A stretch of 64,000 nucleotides of DNA from Pseudoalteromonas peptidolytica (GCF_012641745.1 NZ_WEHZ01000020.1:1-64000), one strand, 5' to 3'. Shown: positions 25,483-35,094, counted from the stretch's first letter. The notes: a model not told the origin generated them from the sequence alone. Translations and numbers: made by a program.

Positions 25483-27137
25483 CTACTCAAGCCGATATCG
25501 AAGACAAACCAAAATTTTCCGTAATATGGATAATTCCTATTATCGCGTTGCTCATTACAGGTTGGATGCTTTATCAACACCAAGTTAATAAAGGCCATAC
25601 CATTTTCATCAAGATGAATGATGCCGATGGCATTATTGCAGGTAAAACTGAGGTACGGGTTAAAAGTGTGAAAGTTGGCTTGGTTGAGTCATTAAAGTTA
25701 GAGCTTAATCAAAATGCTGTTGTTGCCAAAGTCAGAGTCTTGCAACCTTACAGCGACTTGCTCGCGGAAGACTCATCCTTTTGGGTCGTTAAACCACGGA
25801 TAGATGAATCTGGAATTTCAGGTATGAACACCCTTCTATCTGGGGTTTACATCGAGTTATCACCTGGTGAAGCGAAAGCTCGCTCTAGCATTTTTACCTT
25901 GATGGATGAGCCAGCCCTCATTAGTGCAGAGGTTGAAGGGAAACGTTATAAATTGGTGGCATCAGATGCCGAGGTTTTGGATGTTGGTTCTAGTATATTT
26001 TTCCGAAACTTTAAAATTGGTCAGGTGGAATCAGCACATTTCAGTGTTGAAAGCCTAAAAATGGAATATGGTATTTTTATCTACTCTCCCTACGATAAAC
26101 TCATTACAGACAATGCTATTTTTTGGATTAGCTCTGGGATTGACTTTAAGCTGTCAACCGAAGGCGTAGAAGTCTCAACTGGGTCATTAGCCAAGATGAT
26201 CAAAGGTGGGATCTCCGTTGACTACCCACCCTCAATGCCCAGCGGTAAAATTTCCATCGAAAATAAAAGCTATGCCCTACATAAAAACTTTTCGATGGCG
26301 CTCGAGCGACGCTTTGATCACTTTGATTACTATCTTGTTGAGTTTGAACAGTCTATTCGAGGCTTAAAAGCAGGTGCTCCTGTAGAATACAGAGGGATGA
26401 GAATAGGTACAATTGAGCAAGTTCCGGCAACGGGTGTCAGTGACGACAGGCCTCTTTATTTTCAAAGAGACAATACATCCGTCCCTGTTTTAGTTAAAAT
26501 TGAATACGGTCGCATTTACGAAGATGCAGAGCTGGCACAAGAGTATTGGTCAACCAATATAGAAAAATGGATTAGGAATGGATTAAGAGCGTCACTAAAA
26601 AGTGGTAATTTGTTAACAGGTGCGGTATATATAGAGCTAGATTTCTACCCAAGTGCTGAAATCGTGAGTACCGACAAAGCGACTGTTTACCCAGTGTTGC
26701 CGAGTGTTTCAAGCGGGATCACTGCACTTTCGGAACAAGTCACCAGCTTATTAAACAAACTAAATGGGTTACCTCTTGAAACAACTGTTAAGGAATTAGA
26801 AGGCGCCCTTCAGCAACACAGGTTACTAGCAATGGAAATGAATCAACTCGTAAAATCGGTTAACGAGAATGACATTACAGAAAAGGTTGGTGGCAACTTA
26901 ACCAGTCTTAAAGACACATTAAATCAGCTTACTTCCAGCTTAAAACAATTTGAACAGACAATGACTCAGTATCAAAAAGGCTCTGGCGTGATGGAACAGT
27001 TGAACAGCACACTAGAAGAAATTGAGAGTCTTTCAAATCGCTTAAAGCCCATTTCAAAAGGACTGAACGAACAACCTAATATGCTGATTTTTAACAAAGA
27101 GGCTGAGGCAGATCCACAGCCAAGGAAAACAAAATGA
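25479..27137 (+). CDS. pqiB: MCE-domain lipid-transport protein PqiB
   Basis: 552 residues, close to E. coli PqiB (546). One N-terminal membrane anchor (about 13-31) is followed by three MCE domains (around 42-130, 155-245 and 285-400; each has the IKMNDADGIIAGKTEVR-like start and an IGxVE turn). The C-terminal part (about 415-530) is a helical coiled coil, which in PqiB forms the needle spanning the periplasm. Three MCE domains rather than LetB's seven support PqiB. It overlaps pqiA by 4 bp and pqiC by 4 bp, so translation is coupled. Confidence 0.92.
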   Translation: MTTQADIEDKPKFSVIWIIPIIALLITGWMLYQHQVNKGHTIFIKMNDADGIIAGKTEVRVKSVKVGLVESLKLELNQNAVVAKVRVLQPYSDLLAEDSSFWVVKPRIDESGISGMNTLLSGVYIELSPGEAKARSSIFTLMDEPALISAEVEGKRYKLVASDAEVLDVGSSIFFRNFKIGQVESAHFSVESLKMEYGIFIYSPYDKLITDNAIFWISSGIDFKLSTEGVEVSTGSLAKMIKGGISVDYPPSMPSGKISIENKSYALHKNFSMALERRFDHFDYYLVEFEQSIRGLKAGAPVEYRGMRIGTIEQVPATGVSDDRPLYFQRDNTSVPVLVKIEYGRIYEDAELAQEYWSTNIEKWIRNGLRASLKSGNLLTGAVYIELDFYPSAEIVSTDKATVYPVLPSVSSGITALSEQVTSLLNKLNGLPLETTVKELEGALQQHRLLAMEMNQLVKSVNENDITEKVGGNLTSLKDTLNQLTSSLKQFEQTMTQYQKGSGVMEQLNSTLEEIESLSNRLKPISKGLNEQPNMLIFNKEAEADPQPRKTK

Positions 27138-27718
27138 AAACACGATTCACTGTATCTATGTTGTGTGTTTTGCTCGCTGGGTGTATGACAAATAAATCGT
27201 TACCAGTAAGCTATTACCAGTTGAGCACAACGCAGACTCTCAGTGAAGCCTCTGCACTATCACAATCGAGCAATATTATTATCGTTGACAAGGTGCAGTT
27301 AATTGAGTTGTTTAATCAACAAGCCCTCGTGCAGCTTCAGCCCAATAATAAAGTGAATATTGCAAACTTCCATTTTTGGGCACAACCCCCCTCTGATATG
27401 CTGACTTGGCATTTAATCAACGGACTAAATACCGCTTCGGATACCACCGCAATAAAGAGCGATAAATTTTATCGTCATAATGAAAAACATCGGCGTCTCG
27501 TTGTTGAAGTGGATGAGTTTGCTGGTCATTTTGAAAAAGGTGCCGTAATGAGTGGCACATGGTACTTGTATACCTATAAAGACAAAAGCTACCAACTTAG
27601 CCAAGTGCACCCATTTCACTTTGAAACTGAATTAGCACAAGATGGTTTTAACGCGCTAGTGGCCGCGCACCAGAAAAATGTTAAACAATTGAGTTTACAT
27701 ATAAATCAATCATTATAA
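27134..27718 (+). CDS. pqiC: PqiC-like outer-membrane lipoprotein
   Basis: 194 residues with a lipoprotein signal (VLLAGCMTNKS, lipidated Cys17). The body matches the ABC-type transport auxiliary lipoprotein family (DUF330/PqiC): YYQLSTTQTLS, then DSSNIIIVDKVQL-like strand and NFHFWAQPPSDMLTWHL. PqiC caps the MCE tunnel at the outer membrane. The start overlaps pqiB (ATGA). Its stop codon overlaps that of the convergent acetyltransferase by 6 bp. Confidence 0.88.
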   Translation: MKTRFTVSMLCVLLAGCMTNKSLPVSYYQLSTTQTLSEASALSQSSNIIIVDKVQLIELFNQQALVQLQPNNKVNIANFHFWAQPPSDMLTWHLINGLNTASDTTAIKSDKFYRHNEKHRRLVVEVDEFAGHFEKGAVMSGTWYLYTYKDKSYQLSQVHPFHFETELAQDGFNALVAAHQKNVKQLSLHINQSL

Positions 27719-28222
27719 ATTGCGTTCAAACACAACCACAGGCTTGTGGTCTTGATCAATAATAATTGCGCCACAACTTGTAAAACCCGTCCTCTTCAGT
27801 ACATTTATGCTCGCTGTATTTGATTCTAGTGTTATTGCACTAAGGCATTGATAGCTTTCGTGCAATTTAACATATTCTATGAGTGCCATTACTGCTTCTG
27901 CTGCATACCCTTTGCCGGTGAAGTGATCTAAAAACGCGTAGCCAACATCAGGATAGCGGAGAAAATTACGCTGATATAAACCGCATACACCAACACTCTG
28001 ACCGCTACTCGCTTGTGCAACAATGTAAGGTGCAGGTAAGCCAATTTGATACGGAATGAGATACGCATGCTCAATGTGTTCTTGCGCCTCACGATGGGTT
28101 TTAATATTTTTATCTCTAATATTATCTATAAAGCTTTTTTGGTTAAGTAACTGAAGCATAAAACCAGTATCATTTAAGTTGGCCTTTCTCAAATAAACAC
28201 GCTTTCCTTTTGCTATGACCAT
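27713..28222 (-). CDS. GNAT-family N-acetyltransferase (RimJ-like)
   Basis: 169 residues from ATG 28222, which has GGAAG 5 bp upstream; the longer open frame to 28279 would run into repeat copy C. The GNAT core is clear: RVYLRKANLNDTGFMLQLLN, GVCGLYQRN, VGYAFLDHFTGKGYAAEAVMALIEY (acetyl-CoA loop) and LESNTASINVLKRTGF. This resembles the Rim-type branch that acetylates protein N-termini or small amines. The substrate is unknown. Convergent with pqiC, with the two stops overlapping. Confidence 0.85.
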   Translation of the reverse strand: MVIAKGKRVYLRKANLNDTGFMLQLLNQKSFIDNIRDKNIKTHREAQEHIEHAYLIPYQIGLPAPYIVAQASSGQSVGVCGLYQRNFLRYPDVGYAFLDHFTGKGYAAEAVMALIEYVKLHESYQCLSAITLESNTASINVLKRTGFTSCGAIIIDQDHKPVVVFERNL

Positions 28223-28263
28223 AATGCTTCCTGTACAGGTTATTCGTGATGTTATTGATATTA

Positions 28264-28380
28264 TACCAATTAGACTCAATACTTGCTCAATTTGAAGGAG
28301 TAAATCTGACGCTAACAGCGTTAAAAGTTTCTTATTTAGAATGACTAAATAGCAAAATTTTTGCCTTGCCTACATTCTAT
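28264..28380 (-). repeat. Dispersed MITE-like element, truncated copy C
   Basis: In reverse orientation to copy A: TACCAATTAGACTCAATAC, CTCAATTTGAAGGAGTAAAT, GACGCTAACAGCGTTAAAAG and GCAAAATTTTTGCCTTGCC, then the match stops near 28380. The last bases follow the longer D/E subtype. The rest of the element is missing and is replaced by unrelated palindromic sequence (28385-28421). Confidence 0.75.
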
Positions 28381-28384
28381 AGAC

Positions 28385-28421
28385 CAGCCGAGTTTACGCC
28401 GTTAGCGCTAACACTCGGCTG
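28385..28421. other. Nested palindromes at the truncated end of repeat copy C
   Basis: CAGCCGAGT (28385-28393) pairs with ACTCGGCTG (28413-28421), and inside lies the perfect 12-bp palindrome GTTAGCGCTAAC (28401-28412). It might be a second terminator for the M16 gene or the remnant of another element. Confidence 0.45.
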
Positions 28422-28466
28422 ATAGAAAGGTATTAATTATCCGTAGCTTAGGTTATTTATAAATAA

Positions 28467-28498
28467 AAAAGCTGGCAGGACTACCCTAACCAGCTTTT
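28467..28498 (-). terminator. Intrinsic terminator of the M16 peptidase gene
   Basis: AAAAGCTGG (28467-28475) pairs with CCAGCTTTT (28490-28498), and on the minus strand the stem is followed by TTTTTTA. It sits 22 bp after the stop codon. Confidence 0.8.
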
Positions 28499-28519
28499 AC
28501 GAAATTGCCTACTTTTATT

Positions 28520-31405
28520 TTACGGCTGAAATTTAACTTGCTTTTTAGCCTGCTCTAATGAGTCTAGTTTAATTTGCATGGGCAGATCAGCAAACGGTTC
28601 AGATTTGAATTTGCTGCCACGAAGTTGAATATTCAGTCGAGCAGCATCTGGATTCATTACCGTCTTTTGGTAGTAATCTTTTACATCCGCCAATGTTATC
28701 GCTTCAACAGCCGCTATCAATTTAGCTTTAGAGTCAAACTCCATATTTTCTTTAAACCAATCACCTAACAATGGCTGCAACTCTTCAGACAAGTTTTTAG
28801 GCGCTTCGGTCAACGACACCAACACCGCATTTTTAAGCTGCGCAAATGTCTCAGACGTTAACTTGTTCAGTTCCTCAGCATATTCGAGCTTATATTCATC
28901 AAAGCGAGCTTGCATACTTTTTGCGTCTTTCACTGGAGTCTGAATGTAAAACCCAAGCGCAGAGTACTCATCAATAGCAACACCTGTCGCGCCTACGGCA
29001 TAAGCCAACTGCTCTTGTGTCCTCAGGCGCTCAAATGCCGCAGTTCTGAGGTGCCCTTGCAGTATCATCGCCGCCGCTTTTTGCGCGTAGCCTGGCACGG
29101 GGTGTACTGCAAAATCAATCACAGCCACATCTGCGACATCTATATCTTGCTGCCACACTAAGGTTTGTTTTTTCTCAGGTTTCCAGTAAGCAGCTCGGGC
29201 ATATTGGGTAATATTTTTGCGTTTTGCCAAAATATTGTCGAGCGTTGATTTAAGTACTTCTAAATCCGATTTATCATAATTGCCGTAGGCAAATACTCTT
29301 ACTTGGTTATTACTCAACACGTGATCTTGCACTGTTTCTAAATCGCCCACTGTGAGCGATTTTGCGGCCGCAATTAATGCAGCATCGTCATAACTACCAG
29401 AACGTACTAGCTTTTGGTAGACGCTAAATGCCTGTCTAAATGGAAATTCTTTAGCTTGGTTTTGAATGCCTCTCACGTAGCGGTCTACTGCTTGCTCAAA
29501 AGCCCGCTCACTGACACTGATTTGCAGTCCAGATAATGCGTCTTTTAATAGCAGCGATTGCTTGTCAGTAAAACCTGAAATATCCAGCATTAAACCGTTG
29601 CTCGGCGTGAGGCCTAAATACATTCCTGCAACACTTGCTTCTGTCATCAATTTCGCTTTATCTAATCGATATAAATCCGACCAAATCGCCAATGCGACTT
29701 CAGTTTTAATATCATCCAATGATTCTGGGTTATTGATATAAATTTTTAAGCTGCCCTTTGGCTGAGCATAAAATCGCTCGCTGGCTGCATGCCAGATTGT
29801 TACCCCATCAGCATCAATTACTTTTTGTACGCCTTTTTTTGCATCAGCTGGCACAGTTTTTAAAGCAAAGTGCTCCGGTAAGAGCGTATTTACGCTAGGG
29901 AGTGATAAGGTAAAGTTTGCAGCTTTTTTCCAGTGTTCAAAGTCGCTTTCTTTTAGATCTACAATTTTATATTCACCGTCATAAAAATGCAGCTTATCTT
30001 CGGTAGGTTCATCTTTACTGATGTACCACACTCGCATGTGCTCTGGAGTTAATTGCTCTAATACAGCGTTTACCGCATCAGCATCGAATTGAGCGTAATA
30101 ATAACTTGCGTTGATGGCGTGGTTTACTGGAAAATGCTGCATGCTATCGGCTAAATTACTGACGTAGCCGAATTCATCTCCTTTTTCCAAAAACCTAAAT
30201 TGATTGTTTAGCGATGTTTGGATCTCTTTAAAATAGCGGCTATCGACACCTTGCTGCTTAATTAACTCAATGTAATCTAGCACAGTGCCTGTGATTAACT
30301 CACGCTGCTTAATACCTTGATCAGTTAACTGAATATCAACTTGGAGCGTGCCATAATTACCATAACTATTTGGCGTAGCATAAGCGGTCAATGAAGAGAT
30401 AAGCCCCTGCTCTTTTAGCACTTGTGCAGGGCTTCCTGCCATTTCATTGCTTAATAGATAAGTGATGAAGTAGTTGGGCTTAACTGCAAACTCTGCCGCA
30501 TTATTTTCAATCGTAAAATCAAGTTTCAGCGTCTTTACATCTTCGTTGGGCTTATAATGAACAAGCTTTTGCCCTACTTTGTTATAGTTAAGTTCCTGTG
30601 TTACTGAAGGTTTTTCAATATGCTTATTTTTAATTGAAGTAAAATGCTTTTTCGCTTTGGCGACCATTTGCTCAATCGGCTCATTTGAAATCATCGCTAA
30701 TTTCATAATATTCCCCGAATAATATTTGTTGTAGAAATTGACAGTTTCTTGATGAAGGTTGCTCCCTTCCTTATCCCCTAAGGTTTCAAGATTTCCGATC
30801 AAGAATCGGTTTGCAGGGTGCTCGCCCATCATGTTTCTCGCAAGCTTAAACTGGCCAAAAAAATCCATTTCTCTTCGCATTGACCATTCAGCATTTACCG
30901 CATTTTTCTCTTTTTCGGTATATTCAGGGTACAATTTAGGTGACTTAAAAAAATCTGAAAAGCGGTCTAGCGCTTCATCATAAGCATCATTATTTACCTT
31001 AAACATATAATTGGTGATATCTAGCCATGTATAAGCATTATGGGCACCACCGTTATTGGTCATGAACTCTGAATACCCTTTGCTATCGGGGTACTTTTCT
31101 GTCCCGAGAAACAGCATGTGCTCCAAATAGTGCGCCATTCCCTGCTGCGACATAGGATCATGAAGTAAGCCAACACCAACACTCAACGCAGCAGCTGACT
31201 TGGACACCGAAGGGTCAGATACCAAGATGACATCTATGCCATTTTCTAAAGTCAGTGTTTGATATTGTCTGTCATCGTTTGGACTGACGATAAGTTTAGG
31301 TGAGAGTAAATTTGACTTAACAGACGTGCTATTTAACGAAGAAGTTGTACTGCACCCGGTTATAACTGCTACAGTAAGGGCACTAATTGCGAATAGCTTT
31401 TTCAT
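28520..31405 (-). CDS. M16 family (insulinase/pitrilysin) metallopeptidase, probable lipoprotein
   Basis: 961 residues from ATG 31405. The signal has a lipobox (AVITGCSTTSS), so the mature protein is probably lipid-anchored in the periplasm. HYLEHMLFLGTEKYP is the inverted zinc motif HxxEH of M16 enzymes, with the distal Glu in NAVNAEWSMRRE. The four-domain length (about 960) equals pitrilysin (PtrA). These enzymes degrade small peptides in a closed chamber. It is a single gene ended by a terminator. Confidence 0.9.
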   Translation of the reverse strand: MKKLFAISALTVAVITGCSTTSSLNSTSVKSNLLSPKLIVSPNDDRQYQTLTLENGIDVILVSDPSVSKSAAALSVGVGLLHDPMSQQGMAHYLEHMLFLGTEKYPDSKGYSEFMTNNGGAHNAYTWLDITNYMFKVNNDAYDEALDRFSDFFKSPKLYPEYTEKEKNAVNAEWSMRREMDFFGQFKLARNMMGEHPANRFLIGNLETLGDKEGSNLHQETVNFYNKYYSGNIMKLAMISNEPIEQMVAKAKKHFTSIKNKHIEKPSVTQELNYNKVGQKLVHYKPNEDVKTLKLDFTIENNAAEFAVKPNYFITYLLSNEMAGSPAQVLKEQGLISSLTAYATPNSYGNYGTLQVDIQLTDQGIKQRELITGTVLDYIELIKQQGVDSRYFKEIQTSLNNQFRFLEKGDEFGYVSNLADSMQHFPVNHAINASYYYAQFDADAVNAVLEQLTPEHMRVWYISKDEPTEDKLHFYDGEYKIVDLKESDFEHWKKAANFTLSLPSVNTLLPEHFALKTVPADAKKGVQKVIDADGVTIWHAASERFYAQPKGSLKIYINNPESLDDIKTEVALAIWSDLYRLDKAKLMTEASVAGMYLGLTPSNGLMLDISGFTDKQSLLLKDALSGLQISVSERAFEQAVDRYVRGIQNQAKEFPFRQAFSVYQKLVRSGSYDDAALIAAAKSLTVGDLETVQDHVLSNNQVRVFAYGNYDKSDLEVLKSTLDNILAKRKNITQYARAAYWKPEKKQTLVWQQDIDVADVAVIDFAVHPVPGYAQKAAAMILQGHLRTAAFERLRTQEQLAYAVGATGVAIDEYSALGFYIQTPVKDAKSMQARFDEYKLEYAEELNKLTSETFAQLKNAVLVSLTEAPKNLSEELQPLLGDWFKENMEFDSKAKLIAAVEAITLADVKDYYQKTVMNPDAARLNIQLRGSKFKSEPFADLPMQIKLDSLEQAKKQVKFQP

Positions 31406-31519
31406 AAAACAATCCATTATGGTGATAAATGACTATTAATAGTCACACTATCATGGTCATTGCGTTAGCCTTTTGCAACACTCGATATTTTTGTTTTGTA
31501 ACACTTCGTAAATTGGAAA

Positions 31520-31945
31520 ATGATGACAACTTCTATTTATATACTACTCGTAGCACTATTTTTACAGACGCTGTTAACTTTTAGTGTGATGCTGGTAATG
31601 GGAAAGCGACGCTTTGCTGCAGCAAAGAAAAGCCTAATACACATCGATCAGTTCAAGACTATGCAGCTTAACGACGCTCCAGAAGAAGTCATACTCGCTT
31701 CACGTAATTTTAGTAATCAGTTTGAGATCCCCATTCTATTCTTTGTTGTCTCCCTCGCAGCACTTTCTTTAAAACTAGTCACATTATGGTTTAGTCTTTT
31801 TGCCTTGTTATTTGTATTTAGTCGTATCGCGCATTCATACGTGCATATTGGTAGCAATCACCTGACTTTACGCTTTAGGCTTTATTTAACCGGCTGCGTA
31901 TTCGTACTAGCCCAATGGCTCACGCTTATATTAACACTTATATAA
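31520..31945 (+). CDS. MAPEG-family membrane protein
   Basis: 141 residues, four membrane segments. RNFSNQFEIPILFFVVSL is the MAPEG signature region (E/D-P-P-hydrophobic), and FSRIAHSYVHIGSNHLTLRFRLY follows it in the usual place. The family includes glutathione transferases and eicosanoid synthases; bacterial members have unknown substrates. GGAAA lies 3 bp before ATG 31520; ATG 31523 is an alternative start. Divergent from the M16 gene. Confidence 0.8.
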   Translation: MMTTSIYILLVALFLQTLLTFSVMLVMGKRRFAAAKKSLIHIDQFKTMQLNDAPEEVILASRNFSNQFEIPILFFVVSLAALSLKLVTLWFSLFALLFVFSRIAHSYVHIGSNHLTLRFRLYLTGCVFVLAQWLTLILTLI

Positions 31946-32047
31946 CCAAAAGGACTAAAAAAGCCATCTCTTTTAACCAACTATTCTTTAAAGTCTGAAC
32001 CAATTTGCTAGCATGTCGATGATTAAAAGAACAACAGGGGCAATCAA

Positions 32048-32239
32048 ATGAAACAGGATAATCTTATTTGCGACTTTGGTCTTCATGCTGGTGAACCGTA
32101 TTCATCACTACCAGCAAGCTTTTTAAATTGGATGGTTGAAACAGGCCATGACAAACGAGAGTACGCAAAAGTGGAACTTAACAGGCGGGTTTGTGCCGCT
32201 GAAAATAGTAATAGAAAATTTAGCGATTTTGAGTGTTAG
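32048..32239 (+). CDS. Small DUF3820-like protein
   Basis: 63 residues. GLHAGEPYSSLPASFLNWMVETGHDKREYAKVELNRR resembles the DUF3820 family (putative quorum-sensing-regulated virulence factor) and the C-terminal piece of exonuclease X-type proteins, which share a GKHKG-like start and an LxWM motif. AGGGG lies upstream of ATG. There is no known enzymatic residue set. It is 61 bp before the UshA-like gene, but an operon is uncertain. Confidence 0.6.
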   Translation: MKQDNLICDFGLHAGEPYSSLPASFLNWMVETGHDKREYAKVELNRRVCAAENSNRKFSDFEC

Positions 32240-32300
32240 CACTATTAAAATAATTTTATTGTTCTAAAATACGCGCATAATTTACTAACGATACTGAATT

Positions 32301-33887
32301 ATGCGCAATATTTTGATTTTTTCAACGGCATTGCTGTTATCAGCTTGTCAGTATTCTCCCAATGAGCCGCAATCTACACAGTACCTGACTGTGCTACATA
32401 CCAACGATAACCATGGTCGCTTCTGGCGAAATGATAAGGGTGAGTATGGTATGGCCGCAAGAAAAACCTTAATCGATAAACTAAAGAGCGAAGCCGAAAA
32501 TTCAGGTCATGCCGTTATCTTGCTTTCGGGTGGAGATATTAATACCGGTGTTCCAGAATCAGATTTGCAATTTGCAGAGCCCGACTTTAAAGGAATGAAA
32601 AAGTTAGGTTATGACGCTATGGCGCTCGGTAATCACGAATTTGATAACAGTCGTGATGTCCTCGCGAAACAAATTGAGTGGGCTGGTTTCCCTATTTTGT
32701 CAGCTAATATCATCGACAACACCTCTCAATCCCCAGCTTACACTCCATACACTATTATAAAAAAGGAAGGCTTAACGATTGCCGTGCTTGGTCTGACGAC
32801 CGTTGATACGGTAAAGATAGCAAACCCTAAGCATATTGATGGATTGACATTTATTGAGCCATTGGCTGCGACACAAGACTGGGCACCTAAGATAAAAGCG
32901 AAATATAACCCTGATGTGATGATAGCAGTGACTCATATGGGTCATTATCATGATGCTGCACATGGGATCAATGCACCAGGTGATGTGACGCTAGCACGCC
33001 AGCTCGCCCCCGGCACACTCGACTTAATTGTAGGCGGGCACTCTCAAGAGCCTGTTTGCGTAGATAAAAGCGGTAAAGAGAATACGCACTTTTCTCCGGG
33101 CAAAACATGTAAACCCGACAACCAAAATGGTACTTGGATAATGCAAGCACATGAATGGGGTAAGTATGTGGGTAAAGCCGTGTTTAAAATCAGCGGAGAT
33201 ATTAAAACCTTGGTCAGTTACAACCTGATCCCAGTCAATCTTAAGGATGACAAAGGTGTGGTAATTGGGGAAAGTATCGAAGAAGATTTACAACTTCTTG
33301 CGTTCTTGAAGCCCTTTCAAGATAAAGGGCAAGCGCAAATAGCTGGTGCGGTTGGATCTGTAGATAGTTTTCTTGATGGCCGTCGAAGCACGGTTAGATT
33401 TAAACAAAGCAAGCTTGCTGATTTGATTATTAATGCTCAGATGGCCGCTGTGGAAGCGGATTTTGGTATTATCAGTGGCGGCGGGATCAGAGACAGTATT
33501 GAACAAGGTGATATAAGCTATAAAGATGTATTAAAGGTACACCCTTTTAGAAACCGCATTACTTACGTCGACTGGCAAGGTAAAGATCTAATCAACTACC
33601 TGAACACAGTCGCACAATTTCCACCAGATTCTGGTGCGTATATGCAGTATCACCACATTACTTTTGATTTAAAAGATAATAAAGTGGTTAATGTAAAAAT
33701 TGCAGGGCAGCCTTTGGCGCTTAATCAACGCTACCGTATGAGTATTAACAGCTATAATGCCGCAGGTGGTGATGGCTACCCTAAAGTTAACCAACTTGCA
33801 GAATATACCGCTACAGACTTCACTGATGCTCAAGTACTGAGGGATTACCTGCAAAAGCACAGCCCGATCAAAGCAGTCGATCTGTGA
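32301..33887 (+). CDS. UshA-like 5'-nucleotidase/UDP-sugar hydrolase lipoprotein
   Basis: 528 residues. The signal peptide ends in a lipobox (LLLSACQ, Cys16). The metallophosphatase domain starts HTNDNHGR, with LLSGGDINTG and ALGNHEFDN (metal ligands), and HMGHY and GGHSQEP further on. The C-terminal 5'-nucleotidase domain covers about 355-520 (NAAGGDGYPK). UshA hydrolyses nucleotides and UDP-sugars in the periplasm to nucleoside and phosphate. It stands upstream of a PhnD-like protein, an S1/P1 nuclease and two TonB receptors, in line with nucleotide scavenging. Confidence 0.88.
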   Translation: MRNILIFSTALLLSACQYSPNEPQSTQYLTVLHTNDNHGRFWRNDKGEYGMAARKTLIDKLKSEAENSGHAVILLSGGDINTGVPESDLQFAEPDFKGMKKLGYDAMALGNHEFDNSRDVLAKQIEWAGFPILSANIIDNTSQSPAYTPYTIIKKEGLTIAVLGLTTVDTVKIANPKHIDGLTFIEPLAATQDWAPKIKAKYNPDVMIAVTHMGHYHDAAHGINAPGDVTLARQLAPGTLDLIVGGHSQEPVCVDKSGKENTHFSPGKTCKPDNQNGTWIMQAHEWGKYVGKAVFKISGDIKTLVSYNLIPVNLKDDKGVVIGESIEEDLQLLAFLKPFQDKGQAQIAGAVGSVDSFLDGRRSTVRFKQSKLADLIINAQMAAVEADFGIISGGGIRDSIEQGDISYKDVLKVHPFRNRITYVDWQGKDLINYLNTVAQFPPDSGAYMQYHHITFDLKDNKVVNVKIAGQPLALNQRYRMSINSYNAAGGDGYPKVNQLAEYTATDFTDAQVLRDYLQKHSPIKAVDL

Positions 33888-33895
33888 TACGGAAA

Positions 33896-33946
33896 CTAGC
33901 ATTAATATTAGATAGCGCTTTTAGGTGTTATCTATATTAATGCTAG
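33896..33946 (+). terminator. Long A/T-rich hairpin after the UshA-like gene
   Basis: CTAGCATTAATATTAGATA (33896-33914) pairs with TATCTATATTAATGCTAG (33929-33946), with one bulged base. It is 8 bp after the stop. No strong T-run follows. Confidence 0.6.
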
Positions 33947-34022
33947 CCTAATAAAAGTGGCAGACAGAGCCTAACGTTGTTACTCGATTAGCGTCTGTAG
34001 ATAGTAGAAGAGTCGCTCGCTT

Positions 34023-34078
34023 ATTCCAATTATCTTAATTAAGCTTGCTATGTTGAGGCAAAAAACTTTGTCGATAAC
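34023..34078 (+). repeat. Fragment of the dispersed MITE-like element
   Basis: ATTCCAATTATCTTAATTAAG followed by TGAGGCAAAAAACTTTGTCGATAACAC matches the left 55 bp of copy A, and then the match stops. A hairpin TCTCTGG/CCAGAGA (34096-34115) lies further right. It contains a CTGGTTTGACC core like FadR sites but with wrong arm spacing. Confidence 0.6.
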
Positions 34079-34167
34079 ACCACTTCCCCTAAAACTCTCT
34101 GGTTTGACCCAGAGACAAATTAGAGCACTCCTTATCCAAACCTAAGGTTGTTTGAATGATGCTGGTA

Positions 34168-35094
34168 TCACTTACCTATCACTTCTACTTCTGACTTTTT
34201 AACTCCATTAAGCCCATAACTATGAAGCTTAGAGCGTGAGCCTTCTCCATGGGCTTTGGGTGGATAAAACAGCGCTTTTTTCTCTGGAAATGCTTCTAGT
34301 GCTTCATCTAAAGCAGCTCTAATTTCACTTAGTGTCTTCTCAAGACTATTAGTAAAATTTGGCCGTTTTCTGATAGTGTGACCAAGCTCAACCAGTCGAT
34401 AAAAGTATTTATCAGCCAATTCTAGCAATGGCTCTGGCATCGCTTTGTTTTGGTTCAAAATAACATCTGGGTGGACATCACAATATTCTATCAATGCCAA
34501 ATAAAAGCATAATGGCTTATTTGCAAGCTGTACCCTTACCTGTTTATCACGGTTAGTGGTTACTGTTTTTGAGTGTAAATCAATAATCAGCTTAAACTCA
34601 GGTAAATTTTCTGGTAGTTCAACTTTATTAACCTTTGCTGCGATATGCTTCTTTCTATTCCAACTATAAAAAGCGACGCCAATTAAAGCCATGATGAAAG
34701 GAAATATAAAAGTAAAAACAGGTTTAGAGTTATCGATAGAAATAGCTACATAAAAATTTCTATGTGGGGCAGTTAATGTCAGTATTTCACTATTTTTACT
34801 TTCTCCAGCACCTGAGGTATTAATATCTAAAACAGTAAGTCGAGCACCTTTATTTTGCAAAGATAAATTTAAAGCGTTGATATACTCATTTAATTCAACT
34901 TCATTTCCTGCGTAGTGTAAAAATGGATCTGCTACAGGGAGTTTATTTAAATCAATAGCCACTCTCAATGCAACTGCTTCTTTTTGCTGCTTTAACACAT
35001 CTGTTACTGTGGTAGTTTGAGATAAGTGGAAAATACAGCAAAAAAGCAAAGATAAGCCCATAAATAAAAATATATTACGTTTATTTAGCTCCAT
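34168..35094 (-). CDS. Membrane protein with periplasmic domain and C-terminal OmpR-like winged-helix domain
   Basis: 308 residues from ATG 35094, chosen because GGAG lies 8 bp upstream; it overlaps the end of the preceding gene by 14 bp. Membrane segments at about 8-24 and 126-144 place residues 25-125 in the periplasm and 145-308 in the cytoplasm. The segment FKLIIDLHSKTVTTNRDK...VQLANKPLCFYLALIEYC (about 167-205) looks like the beta-start and first helix of OmpR/PhoB-type DNA-binding domains, and SLEKTLSEIRAALDEAL like their recognition helix. This inverts the ToxR/CadC order, where the DNA-binding part is N-terminal. I infer a membrane-bound transcription factor paired with the upstream binding protein. 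Confidence 0.6.
   Translation of the reverse strand: MELNKRNIFLFMGLSLLFCCIFHLSQTTTVTDVLKQQKEAVALRVAIDLNKLPVADPFLHYAGNEVELNEYINALNLSLQNKGARLTVLDINTSGAGESKNSEILTLTAPHRNFYVAISIDNSKPVFTFIFPFIMALIGVAFYSWNRKKHIAAKVNKVELPENLPEFKLIIDLHSKTVTTNRDKQVRVQLANKPLCFYLALIEYCDVHPDVILNQNKAMPEPLLELADKYFYRLVELGHTIRKRPNFTNSLEKTLSEIRAALDEALEAFPEKKALFYPPKAHGEGSRSKLHSYGLNGVKKSEVEVIGK

Noticed and set aside
28401..28412. GTTAGCGCTAAC as an integron attC core
   Set aside because: Core sites should read RYYYAAC to GTTRRRY at the outer ends. The order and bases do not fit, and there is no integrase or cassette.
34096..34115. CTGGTTTGACC as a third FadR site
   Set aside because: The right arm is displaced by one base, and the site is downstream of ushA-like and far from a lipid gene. 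More likely a plain hairpin.
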